A stretch of 64,000 nucleotides of DNA from Plantibacter sp. PA-3-X8 (lineage in GTDB: Bacteria; Actinomycetota; Actinomycetes; Actinomycetales; Microbacteriaceae), in NCBI RefSeq assembly GCF_003856975.1, contig NZ_CP033107.1, positions 620,001 through 684,000 of the forward strand, read 5' to 3'. Shown piece by piece: positions 41,809 through 51,119 of the stretch (the stretch's first letter is position 1; every line of letters begins with the position of its first letter). A program made the translations under genes and the position numbers. The notes under the pieces are model-generated. The model did not search any database. It saw nothing but the letters and a program-made list of their open reading frames with translations, and had not been told where the DNA came from.

Positions 41809-43104
41809 GTGTCACTCACATCAAAACCAGCCCCCCGCCCGTGGTGGGTCGCCGTTGTTTCCGGCATGGCCTCGTACGTCGACGCTGCCGCCATCACCGG
41901 CTTCGCCACCGCGATCGTCGTCTTCCAGCAGATCCTCGGGCTGAACGAGATCCAGATCGGCATGGCCGGCGGAGCACTCACCGCTTCCATGGCCATCGGC
42001 GCGCTCGTCGGCGGCCGGCTCGGCGATCGCTTCGGTCGTCGTCCAGTGTTCACCGCGACGATGATCGCGCTCATCATCGGCGCTGTCGTGCTGGTGTTCG
42101 CATCCTCGTTCCCCGTCATCCTCATCGGGGCGATCATGCTCGGATTCGCAAGCGGTGCCGACCTACCGGTCTCACTGTCGACCATCTCCGAGGCGGCGAC
42201 CGAGCACAACCGGGGCCGCCTCATCGGGTTCACCAACCTCCTGTGGATGGCAGGCATCATCGCGAACATCGTCATCAGCACCCTCGTCGGCGATCTGGGC
42301 GCAGTGGCACCGATGATCCTGTTCGGGCACATCGCCGTGGTCGGCGCCCTGATCCTCCTCGGACGGCTGACGATCCCCGAGTCGGCAACGTGGCTCGCAG
42401 CCCGGGCCGAACGACGGGCCGGCGTGAAGACGGTCCGCGCGGAGCGCGCCGGCATTCGCATCCTGTTCCGTGGCCCTTACGGCACGGTCTTCCTCGCTCT
42501 GATCATGTTCGCCTCGCTGACCAACCTCATCGCGAGCACGATCGGCAGTTACGGCACCTACATCCTCGTGAACTTCGGGGACGTCTCGATCAGCCAGGCA
42601 TCACTGGTCACCCTTCCGCTGCTACCGGTGAGCATCATCGGGTACCTCTGGTTCATGAAGATCGCCGACAAGCCCGTCCGGTTCCGCTACTTCCAGGCGG
42701 GAGGCATCGCATTCGTGCTCTCTTCGCTGGTCGTCGCACTCTTCGGCGCAAGCGTCCCCGTCTACCTCGTCAGCCTGCTGCTCATGGGCGTCGGTTCGGC
42801 CTTCGCATTCGAAGGCATCCAACGAGTGTGGGCACAGGAACAGTTCCCCACGCTCCTGCGCACGACGGCGCAGGGCAGCATCATCGCCATCCAGCGCTTC
42901 ACGGCAGCCGCCCTCGCGAGCGTCACCCCGACCCTCCTCATCGGCGGGCCGTCACTCCTGTTCGGCATCCTGACCGTCGGCTCCGCCATCGGAGTCGGCT
43001 GGGCCTGGATCGTGTTCCGCACCCGCGACCGACACGACGAGTTCGAGTCAGAGGCCGGTGCGACTGAACCAGCAGAACGCTCCGCGCCGATCGCCTTCCA
43101 CTAA
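41809..43104 (+). CDS. MFS sugar-porter-type transporter
   Basis: 431 residues, 12 predicted helices. GGRLGDRFGRRPVFTATM (helix 2-3 loop) and IPESATWLAAR (the PESPRWL-like end of the first half) are hallmarks of the sugar porter family of the MFS. The GTG start 41809 has AAGGAGAA 5 nt upstream, so a start at ATG 41746 is rejected. It precedes the GH78 gene by 21 nt and likely imports the rhamnoside that enzyme cleaves. Confidence 0.9.
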   Translation: MSLTSKPAPRPWWVAVVSGMASYVDAAAITGFATAIVVFQQILGLNEIQIGMAGGALTASMAIGALVGGRLGDRFGRRPVFTATMIALIIGAVVLVFASSFPVILIGAIMLGFASGADLPVSLSTISEAATEHNRGRLIGFTNLLWMAGIIANIVISTLVGDLGAVAPMILFGHIAVVGALILLGRLTIPESATWLAARAERRAGVKTVRAERAGIRILFRGPYGTVFLALIMFASLTNLIASTIGSYGTYILVNFGDVSISQASLVTLPLLPVSIIGYLWFMKIADKPVRFRYFQAGGIAFVLSSLVVALFGASVPVYLVSLLLMGVGSAFAFEGIQRVWAQEQFPTLLRTTAQGSIIAIQRFTAAALASVTPTLLIGGPSLLFGILTVGSAIGVGWAWIVFRTRDRHDEFESEAGATEPAERSAPIAFH

Positions 43105-43125
43105 CCCTGTCAAGAGGACTCCACC

Positions 43126-45774
43126 ATGACCCCGCACTCGCTCACCGTCGATCGACGCCCCGCGCCGTTCGGCATCGACTCAGCCACCCCGGAATTCGCC
43201 TGGAAGCTCCCGAACGACGCACCTTCACAGCTTGGATACGAGATCGACGTCTCCACCGACTCGTCGTTCGCCCTTCACGACGTCCTCTGGACGAGCGGCC
43301 GGGTGAGGAGCACGACCCCCTACGGCGTCTTCTATGCCGGCGTCGCGCTCCGGTCCCGCACCGAGTACCACTGGCGGGTGCGGGTGCACGGAGCCGAAGG
43401 CGCCGTCAGTGAGTGGGCTGCCGCGTCGTTCGAGACCGGGCTTCTGAGTCCGAGCGACTGGCAGGCCGACTGGATCAGCCACCCGCTCACCAAAAAGAAC
43501 GACCCCCGCAGCATCTACCTCTCGACGACGATCGAGCTTCCAGGGGACGTCGTCCGAGCGCGTGCGTACGCGAGCGCGCTTGGTTGGTACCGGCTCTTCA
43601 TCAACGAGCACGACATCACCGGTACCGCCCTGGTGCCGCGGTGGACACCGTTCCACGAGTACACGGAGTACCAGGTGTACGACACCGTCCACGCGCTGCG
43701 GGCCGGCACCAACACCATCGGCATCATCGTCTCCGAAGGACGATTCCGCGGACGCCTCGGCGCCTTCTCCCTCCCCAACCGCTACGGCGACCAACTCGCC
43801 GCGCTCCTGCAGCTGGAACTGGAACTCGCCGACGGCACTACGGTCCAGGCGACGAGTGACGCAGGTTGGACTGCCAGCCACGGGCGGGTGCGGGTCGCGG
43901 ACCCGAAGGACGGTGAGCGGGTCGACCTTCGCCTCCCGGAATTGCCGTGGCTGCAGGGTCCCGCGGAAGGCTCCGTCTCAGCGGTGGTCGTCCCTGAGCG
44001 GCGCCGGATGATCGCGGAATCCGTCGCACGGGTCGAGCAGATCGACCAACGCCCCGGGACAGTGTCACGGACCCCATCGGGCAAGCAGCTGATCGACTTC
44101 GGCCAGAACCTCTCCGGCGTCGCACGCGTCCGCCTGTCAGGCCCCGAGGGCGCCACGGTGCGGCTGCTGTACAGCGAGGTGCTGGCCTCGAGCGGGGAGA
44201 TCGCGACCGGCTACCTCGGGGGCGGCCCGTCCAAGAAGGATTGGTTCCAGCGCGATGAGGCGATCCTGGCAGCCGAACCCGTCGTCTACACCCCCGGCGC
44301 CACGATCAAAGGCTTCCGCTACCTGAGCATCGAGGGGCCCGCCGACCCGATCTCCGCGGACGACGTCGAGGCCATCGTCCTCTCGACGCCACTCCCTGCG
44401 GTCAGCGAGTTCCACAGTTCGGATGACCGGCTGAACCAGCTGTGGAAAAACGTCGTGTGGTCACTGCGCTCGAACTTCACCGACACCCCGACCGACTGCC
44501 CGACCCGAGAACGCAGCGGCTGGACGGGAGACATCCAAGTGTTCGGGACCACCGCCGTGCAACTCGTCGACGCCGGCGCCTATCTTCGCCGCTACCTCCG
44601 CAACCTCGCGGCAGAGCAGCACTCAGACGGAACGATCCCTCCGTTCATCCCCTCGGAGGCAGCACCAGGGATCAGCCGCAACCCCTTGGGCTTCACCCGC
44701 ACCTCGGCAGGATGGGGCGATGTCGCTGTCATGCTCCCGTGGACGCTGTACCAGTACTACGGCGACACCGCGGCACTTCGCGACCAGTACGCCAGCTCGA
44801 AGGCGTGGGTGGACCAGCTGGCGACGCGCGCCGCGCGCAAACGAGGCATCAGGCGCAGGTTGCGGCGCGGCGTCGGACAACTCGAGCGGTACGTCGTCGA
44901 CACCGGCTATCACTGGGGAGAGTGGCTCCGACCCGGAGAATCTCTCGCGTCGGAGATGCCCGGGAACTTCCTCGGACGACGCACCAGCGTCGCAACGGCC
45001 TACCTCGCCCACTCCGCACGACTCCTGTCCCGGATCGCCGACGTCCTGGGCGAAGACGCGGATTCCCATCGCTACGCCACCCTGGCCGAGAACGCCAGCT
45101 CCGCCTGGCGGGCCGCCTTCGTGGCCGACGGCGGAGGGCGCATCGGTGACGACCGGCAGGACGACTACGTCCGCGCCCTCGCGTTCGACCTCCTGGAACC
45201 ACAGCACCGCGACCGAGCGGCTACCCGCCTCGTCGGACTCGTCCAGCAGGCAGGGAACCACCTGGCCACCGGATTCCTGAGCACACCGATGCTCCTCGAC
45301 ACACTCGTCAACACCGGCCACCCCGACGTCGCTCTGAGCATCCTGCTCCAGACCAGCGCCCCATCCTGGCTGCAGGCCGTCGAACGCGGAGCAACGACCA
45401 CCTGGGAGACCTGGACCGGCTACAAGGAGGGCGAACCCGAAGCATCACACAACCACTACGCATTCGGTGCCGTCGCCGCATTCCTGCAGGAGCGCATAGC
45501 CGGCCTCGCGCCCGCAGCTCCTGGATACGCCCGCCTCCGCATCGCCCCCATCATCGGCGGGGGCCTGACCTCCGCCGCGGTCACGATCGACACCCCGTTC
45601 GGCCGTGCGTCGTCGGCCTGGGCTCGTGACGACACCGGAGCGGTCTCCCTCACCGTCGAAGTACCCCCCGGCGTCCGGGCGGACATCGTGTTCGGAGAAA
45701 TCTCGACAGAAGTAGGATCTGGGACTCACCGGTTCACCTCGAACGCATCGGAGACGGCCCGCAGCAGCCAGTAG
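43126..45774 (+). CDS. GH78 alpha-L-rhamnosidase, second copy
   Basis: 882 residues, no signal peptide. An N-terminal FnIII-like Bac_rhamnosid_N-type domain (TPEFAWKLPNDAPSQLGYEI) is followed by beta-sandwich, six-hairpin catalytic and C-terminal beta domains. The catalytic Glu lies in TDCPTRERSGWTGD (Glu462); the usual RDER is here TRER. The active-site WETWTG and HNHYAFGAVAA follow. RBS AGAGGA upstream. The protein is only moderately like the GH78 at 22628 (which begins directly with the beta domain), so they are different subgroups, not a recent duplication. The C-terminus meets the right end of cassette 2. Confidence 0.9.
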   Translation: MTPHSLTVDRRPAPFGIDSATPEFAWKLPNDAPSQLGYEIDVSTDSSFALHDVLWTSGRVRSTTPYGVFYAGVALRSRTEYHWRVRVHGAEGAVSEWAAASFETGLLSPSDWQADWISHPLTKKNDPRSIYLSTTIELPGDVVRARAYASALGWYRLFINEHDITGTALVPRWTPFHEYTEYQVYDTVHALRAGTNTIGIIVSEGRFRGRLGAFSLPNRYGDQLAALLQLELELADGTTVQATSDAGWTASHGRVRVADPKDGERVDLRLPELPWLQGPAEGSVSAVVVPERRRMIAESVARVEQIDQRPGTVSRTPSGKQLIDFGQNLSGVARVRLSGPEGATVRLLYSEVLASSGEIATGYLGGGPSKKDWFQRDEAILAAEPVVYTPGATIKGFRYLSIEGPADPISADDVEAIVLSTPLPAVSEFHSSDDRLNQLWKNVVWSLRSNFTDTPTDCPTRERSGWTGDIQVFGTTAVQLVDAGAYLRRYLRNLAAEQHSDGTIPPFIPSEAAPGISRNPLGFTRTSAGWGDVAVMLPWTLYQYYGDTAALRDQYASSKAWVDQLATRAARKRGIRRRLRRGVGQLERYVVDTGYHWGEWLRPGESLASEMPGNFLGRRTSVATAYLAHSARLLSRIADVLGEDADSHRYATLAENASSAWRAAFVADGGGRIGDDRQDDYVRALAFDLLEPQHRDRAATRLVGLVQQAGNHLATGFLSTPMLLDTLVNTGHPDVALSILLQTSAPSWLQAVERGATTTWETWTGYKEGEPEASHNHYAFGAVAAFLQERIAGLAPAAPGYARLRIAPIIGGGLTSAAVTIDTPFGRASSAWARDDTGAVSLTVEVPPGVRADIVFGEISTEVGSGTHRFTSNASETARSSQ

Positions 45775-45857
45775 CCACCCTTCAGCAACGCTCAGATGGC
45801 TGCACTGCACCTCGGAGGGTCTCACCGCCACCAAGCCGCCACCGGAGCGTTCTCGCA

Positions 45858-45929
45858 GCCTAAAGTGTCGCTCCGAACAGAAAGCGACGCTTTAGGTTGC
45901 GAAGCGACACTTTGCGTTGAGCGTTCACA
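45858..45929. repeat. Right end of cassette 2 with inverted AAAGTGTCGC-type sites
   Basis: AAAGTGTCGC (45862-45871), GCGACGCTTT (45884-45893) and GCGACACTTT (45904-45913), ending GCGTTCACA at 45929. The first two sites form an inverted pair CCTAAAGTGTCGCT/AGCGACGCTTTAGG. Sequence AAAGTGTCGCTCCGAACA is shared with the left end of cassette 1 (27737-27754). The 83 bases from 45775 to 45857 hold nothing else. Confidence 0.75.
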
Positions 45930-45934
45930 CTACA
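45930..45934 (+). repeat. CTACA right border, contains the dnaB stop codon
   Basis: CTACA follows the cassette 2 end. Its first three bases are the complement of the dnaB TAG stop, so the element sits exactly at the end of dnaB without changing its last codon. Confidence 0.75.
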
Positions 45935-47309
45935 TCCCCGGCGCCATGTCGGCGAAGCGCGAGAAGTGCCCGTGGAAGCCCACGGTGATCGTCCGGGTCG
46001 GTCCGTTACGGTGCTTGGCGATGATGAGGTCGGCCTCGCCGGCTCGCGGGCTGTCCTTCTCGTAGGCGGACTCACGGTGCAGGAGCACCACCATGTCGGC
46101 ATCCTGCTCGATCGAGCCCGACTCACGGAGGTCGGACAGCGCCGGCATCTTGTCGGCACGCTGCTCAGCACCACGGTTCAGCTGCGACAGCGCGATGACG
46201 GGGACCTGGAGCTCCTTCGCCATGAGCTTCAGCGCACGGGAGAACTCCGAGACCTCCTGCTGACGGCTCTCGACACGCTTACCGGACGTCAGCAGCTGCA
46301 GGTAGTCGATGACGACCATCTTCAGCCCCACGCGCTGCTTGAGCCGACGGCACTTCGCGCGGATCTCGACGAGCGTCATGTTCGGGCTGTCGTCGATGTA
46401 GAGCGGTGCGTCGTTGATGCGGCCGCGCACCTGCGCGATCTTCGTCCAGTCCTGCGAGTCGACGGTTCCCTTACGCATGAGCTGCAGCGGCACGGACGCC
46501 TCAGCGCTCATGAGACGCATCGCGATCTCGCTACGCCCCATCTCGAGCGAGAAGAAGATCGACGGCTGGTTGTAGTGAACCGAGGCTGCACGGGCGAAGT
46601 CGAGCGCGAGCGTGGATTTACCGATAGCGGGTCGGGCGGCGACGATGATGAGCTGACCCGGGTGCAGACCGTTCGTCAGTTCGTCGAGCTCGCGGAAGCC
46701 CGTCGGCACGCCGGTCATGGAACCATCGGTGTGCTTGGCGGCCTCGATCTCGTCGATCGCGGCACTCACCGCGTCGGTCAGCGGGACGTAGTCCTCGACC
46801 TCCTGGTTACCGGAGACGGCGTAGATCTCGGCCTGGGCGGAGTTGACGAGCTCCACGGCCTCACCCTCGGCCGCATAGCCCATCTGCACGATGCGGGTGC
46901 CAGCCTCGACGAGACGACGCAGCAGCGCGCGCTCCGCGACGATGCGGGCGTAGTAGCCGGCGTTCGCCGCGGTCGGCACGAGGCTCGTCAGCGTGTGGAG
47001 GTAGTCAGCTCCACCGGCGCGGGACAGCTCGCCCGTCTTGACGAGCTCGTCGGTGACGGTGATGACGTCGGTGGGCTCACCGTGCGAGTACAGCGTCAGC
47101 AGGGCGTCGTAGATGACCTCATGCTTCGGGATGTAGAAGTCCACGCCACGGAGCGTCTCGACCACGTCGGCGACCGCGTCCTTCGACAGCAGCATGCCGC
47201 CGAGTGCACTCTGCTCCGCGAGGAGGTCGTGCGGAGGGACCCGCTCGTTGCCGCGCGGCTCGTCGTACGATCCGCCGCCTTCGGAGCGGTTGAGGTGAGC
47301 GATCGACAA
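45930..47309 (-). CDS. dnaB: Replicative DNA helicase DnaB
   Basis: 459 residues from the TTG at 47309, chosen because AAGGGA lies 9 nt upstream and the product then begins SIAHLNRSEGG; a GTG/ATG-type frame extends to 47384. N-terminal domain (about 30-150) is DLLAEQSALGGMLL and so on; the RecA-type ATPase has Walker A ARPAIGKST (near residue 220), a Walker B VVIDYLQLL, and later KRVESRQQEVSEFSRALK. It unwinds DNA at the fork. No intein is seen. The 3' end is intact although a transposon-like unit abuts its stop codon. It follows rplI by about 570 bp, with a terminator in between, so it has its own promoter. Confidence 0.95.
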   Translation of the reverse strand: MSIAHLNRSEGGGSYDEPRGNERVPPHDLLAEQSALGGMLLSKDAVADVVETLRGVDFYIPKHEVIYDALLTLYSHGEPTDVITVTDELVKTGELSRAGGADYLHTLTSLVPTAANAGYYARIVAERALLRRLVEAGTRIVQMGYAAEGEAVELVNSAQAEIYAVSGNQEVEDYVPLTDAVSAAIDEIEAAKHTDGSMTGVPTGFRELDELTNGLHPGQLIIVAARPAIGKSTLALDFARAASVHYNQPSIFFSLEMGRSEIAMRLMSAEASVPLQLMRKGTVDSQDWTKIAQVRGRINDAPLYIDDSPNMTLVEIRAKCRRLKQRVGLKMVVIDYLQLLTSGKRVESRQQEVSEFSRALKLMAKELQVPVIALSQLNRGAEQRADKMPALSDLRESGSIEQDADMVVLLHRESAYEKDSPRAGEADLIIAKHRNGPTRTITVGFHGHFSRFADMAPGM

Positions 47310-47484
47310 GTGGACATCCCTTCTCGATGTGGACTCGGGTGGTGCGGGTGGTGACGACTCAGGTGTAGCAGGAGCATGCGACACGCACGGGCCCTGCGGG
47401 GCGCTCGAGGGCTACGGACGAGGGCTGCTCAGCCTGCTCGTCCGGCTGTTCCGAGACGCCGATGACTCACGATAGGGCCACTCG

Positions 47485-47702
47485 TCTCCACAACCAACTC
47501 TGCCTGTGGATAACTCTGTGGAGAGATCGGGGGAAACGCCGCGTGTCGTGTGCACAAGCTGTGGGAAACCCTGTGGAGAGACAAGTTTTTCTACGATCCA
47601 ATACCTCGCCGACCAGGGGATTCTGATTCCACAGGCTGTGTGTGGAAAGTTCTTTCGATCCTGTGTCGAACGTTGGGGAGAACGGAGGTCACCTGTGTAC
47701 AA
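47485..47702. promoter_or_regulatory. Cluster of DnaA-box-like TGTGNNNAN motifs upstream of dnaB
   Basis: This is the bulk of the 569-base gap 47310-47878, which has no gene. It holds one perfect DnaA box TGTGGATAA (47505-47513) and many relatives: TGTGGAGA (inverted, 47485), TGTGGAGAG (47517, 47572), TGTGCACAA (47549), TGTGGGAAA (47560), TTCCACA (47627), TGTGGAAAG (47641), TGTGTCGAA (47662) and TGTGTACAA (47694). Such a density suggests a DnaA-binding region or dnaB control. Confidence 0.5.
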
Positions 47703-47778
47703 CTTGCTTGACGCAGAGGGCGAAACGGGTGTAGCACACAGGTGTCGGGGCGGCCCGTCGCCCCTCTTCTGGGCACAG

Positions 47779-47821
47779 AAAAACGCGATGGCAGCAGACC
47801 TGTCGGTCCACCGCCATCGCG
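47779..47821 (-). terminator. Rho-independent terminator after rplI
   Basis: On the minus strand CGCGATGGC and GCCATCGCG form a 9-bp stem with an inner GACC/GGTC pair, followed by TTTTT (AAAAA at 47779-47783). A second small hairpin GTCGGACC-cgaa-GGTCCGAC lies at 47844-47863. It ends the rpsF-ssb-rpsR-rplI transcript. Confidence 0.8.
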
Positions 47822-47878
47822 CTCATCACGACGTGCATGAGGCGTCGGACCCGAAGGTCCGACACCGCACGGCGGGTA

Positions 47879-48331
47879 CTACTTGGCCGCGACCACCTGA
47901 AGGGTGATCGTGGCGACGATCTCGTCGCGGAGGCTGATGGTCGCCTCGTGCTCGCCGACGTACTTGATCGGGGTGTGGATCTCGATCTTGCGCTTGTCGA
48001 CCTCGCCCAGCCCGGCTTCCGCCACGGCCTTCGCGATGTCGGCAGGCTTCACGGAACCGAACAGACGGCCTTCGCCACCCGTCTTGACCGTGAGCTTGAC
48101 CTTGGTGGCCTGGAGGCGAGCCTTCAGGTCCTGGGCCTCTTCGATCGTGGCGTGCTCGCGCGCAGCGCGGGCCGACTTGATCTGTTCGACCTGCTTCTCG
48201 CCACCGCGGGTCCACGGGGTCGCGAAACCCTGGGGAACGAGGAAGTTGCGAGCGTAGCCGTTCTTGACGTCGACGACGTCACCAGCGGAGCCGAGGCCGG
48301 AGACCTCGTGCGTCAGAATCACTTTCGACAT
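47879..48331 (-). CDS. rplI: 50S ribosomal protein L9
   Basis: 150 residues, the normal length. The N-terminal domain ([20 protein letters not shown], then [13 protein letters not shown]) is diagnostic; the long central helix and C-terminal domain follow. It binds 23S rRNA and helps reading-frame fidelity. Order rpsF-ssb-rpsR-rplI is conserved in bacteria. Confidence 0.97.
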   Translation of the reverse strand: MSKVILTHEVSGLGSAGDVVDVKNGYARNFLVPQGFATPWTRGGEKQVEQIKSARAAREHATIEEAQDLKARLQATKVKLTVKTGGEGRLFGSVKPADIAKAVAEAGLGEVDKRKIEIHTPIKYVGEHEATISLRDEIVATITLQVVAAK

Positions 48332-48343
48332 GTGCGGCGCCTC

Positions 48344-48607
48344 CTAGCGGCCAGAGCCGGCGTAGGGCAGGAGCGCCATCTCGCGTGCGTTCTTGACCGC
48401 ACGTGCGATGAGTCGCTGCTCCTGGACGTTGACACCGGTGATACGACGAGCGCGGATCTTTCCCCGCTCGGAGATGAACTTGCGAAGCGTGGCGACATCC
48501 TTGTAATCGATGACGCCAACGCGGATCGCCTTCGCGGGAGCGACGTTCTTGCCGCCCTTAGCACCGCGGGCAGGCTTGCGGCGGTCGCCGCTCGACTTTC
48601 CAGCCAT
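48344..48607 (-). CDS. rpsR: 30S ribosomal protein S18
   Basis: 87 residues with a basic N-terminal tail and the core [20 protein letters not shown] followed by RARRITG, diagnostic of S18. No CxxC zinc pair is present, so it is the zinc-independent form. Twelve bases separate it from rplI downstream. It assembles with S6, encoded upstream in the same operon. Confidence 0.97.
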   Translation of the reverse strand: MAGKSSGDRRKPARGAKGGKNVAPAKAIRVGVIDYKDVATLRKFISERGKIRARRITGVNVQEQRLIARAVKNAREMALLPYAGSGR

Positions 48608-48672
48608 GGTTGTTCCTTTGCGTGTGAATGGAGTGATCGGCTAGCCGGCAGAACCGGACCGATCGAATCTGT

Positions 48673-49194
48673 TTAGAAGGGGGTCTCGTCGCTGTAGCTG
48701 CCCGGAGTGTTCCAGGCATCTGCACCGCCGTTGCCGCCAGAAGCTGCGGGTGCGCTCTGAGCCCAGGGCTCGTTCTGCTGCACCTGCGGAGCTCCGCCGC
48801 CGCGCTGCTGACCACCGCCGCCGCCACCCGAGGGTGCACGGCTGATGGTCGCGGTCGCGTACCGGAGCGAAGGGCCGATCTCGTCGACTTCGAGTTCCAT
48901 CGAAGTCCGCTTCTCGCCTTCCTTCGTCTCGTAGGAACGCTGCTTGAGACGCCCGGTCGCGATGACGCGGCTTCCCTTGGTGAGCGATCCGGCCACGTGC
49001 TCGGCGAATTCACGCCAGACGCTCGCGCGCAGGAACAGCGCTTCGCCGTCCTTCCATTCGTTCGTCGCGCGATCGAAGTTGCGCGGCGTGGAAGCGATGG
49101 TGAAGTTGGCGACAGCCAGGCCGTTCTGCGTGAAACGCAGTTCCGGATCGCTGGTCAGGTTGCCCACCACGGTGATGACGGTCTCGCCGGCCAT
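48673..49194 (-). CDS. ssb: Single-stranded DNA-binding protein
   Basis: 173 residues. OB-fold (1-115) with [19 protein letters not shown] and [19 protein letters not shown]; Gly/Gln-rich linker; acidic tip SDETPF that recruits repair and replication proteins. Lies between rpsF and rpsR as usual. Confidence 0.97.
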   Translation of the reverse strand: MAGETVITVVGNLTSDPELRFTQNGLAVANFTIASTPRNFDRATNEWKDGEALFLRASVWREFAEHVAGSLTKGSRVIATGRLKQRSYETKEGEKRTSMELEVDEIGPSLRYATATISRAPSGGGGGGQQRGGGAPQVQQNEPWAQSAPAASGGNGGADAWNTPGSYSDETPF

Positions 49195-49199
49195 GAGCC

Positions 49200-49628
49200 C
49201 TAGGCTTCCTTGGTCTCAGCCGCAGCCGGAGCCGCGTCTGCCTTGGGAGCCGCGGCGACAGCAGCAGCGGGCTTGGCGGCAGCCTTGCGGGCGGCCTTCT
49301 CTTCGCTTCGCTTCGTCTCGGTGGCGACCTGAGCGATGGCCTCTTCGGCACGCAGCACCTTGGTGCGCATGACGGCCTCGGAGAGCTTCAGCTGGCGGTC
49401 GAGCTCCTGCGTGGCAGCGCTCGATGCAGTGAAGTCCACGACGGCGTAGATGCCTTCGGTCTTCTTGTTGATCTCGTAAGCGAGACGACGACGGCCCCAG
49501 ATGTCGACCTTGTCGATGGTTCCACCATCGTTGCGGATGACGTTGAGGAACTTGTCGAGGCTCGGTGCAACCGTGCGCTCGTCAATCTCGGGGTCGAGGA
49601 TGACCATGAGTTCGTACTGATGCGTCAC
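49200..49628 (-). CDS. rpsF: 30S ribosomal protein S6
   Basis: 142 residues from GTG 49628, with GGAGG upstream. The core [16 protein letters not shown] through [12 protein letters not shown] is S6; the usual 95-100 residues are followed by an Ala/Lys/Pro-rich tail of about 40 residues, common in actinobacteria. First gene of the rpsF-ssb-rpsR-rplI operon; pairs with S18. Confidence 0.97.
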   Translation of the reverse strand: MTHQYELMVILDPEIDERTVAPSLDKFLNVIRNDGGTIDKVDIWGRRRLAYEINKKTEGIYAVVDFTASSAATQELDRQLKLSEAVMRTKVLRAEEAIAQVATETKRSEEKAARKAAAKPAAAVAAAPKADAAPAAAETKEA

Positions 49629-49811
49629 TAACCCACCTCCTTCGGACTCGAACGGCCACAGACTTTCTGTGGCAGGAGGGTGTAAGCATCGTTGCGATCG
49701 GGCGAGAACAGAGCGGACGCACCCGGGCAACCTTCACAGCGTACCGGACGGGAGCCCGTACCGCCACCGCTGGCCTGTCGCGGAGCCGCCGCGCGTGGGA
49801 TGCTGGACCCG

Positions 49812-51119
49812 ATGAGCAGCCCAGCCAGCCGACAGCGCGCCGACCGACTGATCGGTCTCGACCTCGCGCGCTTCCTCGCGCTCATCGGCATGATGGCCAC
49901 GCACGTCTGGGCCTTCGACATCGCGACCGGTGGACACACGCCGATCACGGCGGTCCTCTCGGGCAAGGCCGCGGCCCTGTTCGCCGTGCTGGCCGGGATC
50001 GGGATCGTGCTCACGAGCCGCCGCGACCTCGCCGCCGGTTCCCCCGCGGCAGCGCGCCTCAACCTCTTCGGGCGCGGCTTCGCCCTGCTCGTCCTCGGCC
50101 TCACCCTCGGCGTCCTGCCCGGCGGCATCTACGTGATCATCGCCTACTACGGCGTGACCTTCTGGCTCGCGATCCCGGCCGTCACGTGGCGTCCGCGCAC
50201 GTTGCTGATCGTCGCGGCCGTCTGGGCGGTGGTCTGGCCGATCTGCTCGCAGGCGCTCCGGGTGCCGCTCAGTGGCGTCGACTCCCCCGAGATCGGCAGT
50301 GCGTCCTGGTTCGACGTCTCGGGCGGCGGGTTCGCCCGCGGGCTGCTCCTCACCGGCGTGTACCCGGCGCTCACCTGGATCGTCTACGTCCTCGTCGGGA
50401 TGGCCGTCGGCCGGCTGCTCATGGATGCGCGGGCGAACGGGACACTGCGGCGCTTCGCACTCCGGCTCGCGGCGATCGGACTCGTCGTCGCCATCACCGC
50501 GGATCGCCTCGCCGCCCTCCTCCTCGGTCCCGTCGGCGGTGTCCAGGGCATCGCGCGCGCCTGGACCGGCGGCCTCGAGCCCGATCCGACGACGATCACC
50601 GCCGTCGAGGACGCCCTCGCCGAAGGGATGTACGGCACGAGCCCCACGGAGTCCTTCTGGTGGCTCGTCGCCCGCGCCCCGCACTCGGGCACCACGCTCG
50701 ACCTCGTCTTCACGATCGGGATCGCGGCGGTCGTCATCGGCCTGTGCCTGGCACTCGGCACGGTCCTGAACCGCGGCTGGTCGCTCGCACTCCTGCCGGC
50801 GACCGGCGCCGGGGCCGCTCCGCTCACCGTCTACTCGGCGCACGTCTTCATGGCGTCGGTGGGTGCCTTGATCGCCGCGATCGCCGGGACGTATGCGGAC
50901 ACGGCGTGGCTCATCTCGAGCCCGCAGCTCTGGCTCATCCACGTCGCCGGTGCGCTCCTCCTCGGCTGGATCATCGCCCTCACCAAGCGTCGCGGACCGC
51001 TCGAGACACTGGTCCACGCGGCCGGCCGGGCACTCACCGTCGCCGCGAACCGCCCTGGTCGGACGCCCGCGACGATGACGCCCGTGCCTGAACCGCACGG
51101 AACACCGCACGTACGATGA
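49812..51119 (+). CDS. Polytopic membrane protein, DUF418/acyltransferase-like
   Basis: About 435 residues from ATG 49812, chosen because a GATGCT-type -10 ends 7 nt before it. Roughly ten hydrophobic segments. The N-terminal RLIGLDLARFLALIGMMATHVW with a conserved Asp and Arg, and a later His (AHVFMA), resemble the heparan-alpha-glucosaminide acetyltransferase/DUF1624-DUF418 group that uses an acyl-CoA-dependent membrane step. The substrate is unknown. Its TGA overlaps the next ATG (51116), so the two membrane proteins are coupled. Confidence 0.75.
   Translation: MSSPASRQRADRLIGLDLARFLALIGMMATHVWAFDIATGGHTPITAVLSGKAAALFAVLAGIGIVLTSRRDLAAGSPAAARLNLFGRGFALLVLGLTLGVLPGGIYVIIAYYGVTFWLAIPAVTWRPRTLLIVAAVWAVVWPICSQALRVPLSGVDSPEIGSASWFDVSGGGFARGLLLTGVYPALTWIVYVLVGMAVGRLLMDARANGTLRRFALRLAAIGLVVAITADRLAALLLGPVGGVQGIARAWTGGLEPDPTTITAVEDALAEGMYGTSPTESFWWLVARAPHSGTTLDLVFTIGIAAVVIGLCLALGTVLNRGWSLALLPATGAGAAPLTVYSAHVFMASVGALIAAIAGTYADTAWLISSPQLWLIHVAGALLLGWIIALTKRRGPLETLVHAAGRALTVAANRPGRTPATMTPVPEPHGTPHVR

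Larger units (their letters stand above)
40566..45929. mobile_element. Cassette 2: 5.4-kb transposon-like unit without a transposase
   Basis: Starts TGTGAACGC and ends GCGTTCACA with the same internal site arrays as cassette 1. Cargo is a MarR regulator, an MFS sugar permease and a GH78 rhamnosidase only. No transposase is visible in its 5,364 bp, so it resembles a passenger-only unit. It is inserted directly against the dnaB stop codon, whose complement (CTA) is part of the right CTACA. Confidence 0.65.

Noticed and set aside
47485..47702. Chromosomal origin of replication
   Set aside because: No dnaA, dnaN or AT-rich unwinding element is adjacent; only the box cluster is seen, so it is reported as a DnaA-box-like cluster.
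47506..47907. A 133-codon plus-strand frame upstream of rplI
   Set aside because: It overlaps the rplI terminator and the TGTG-box cluster, lacks an RBS and reads as low-complexity debris.
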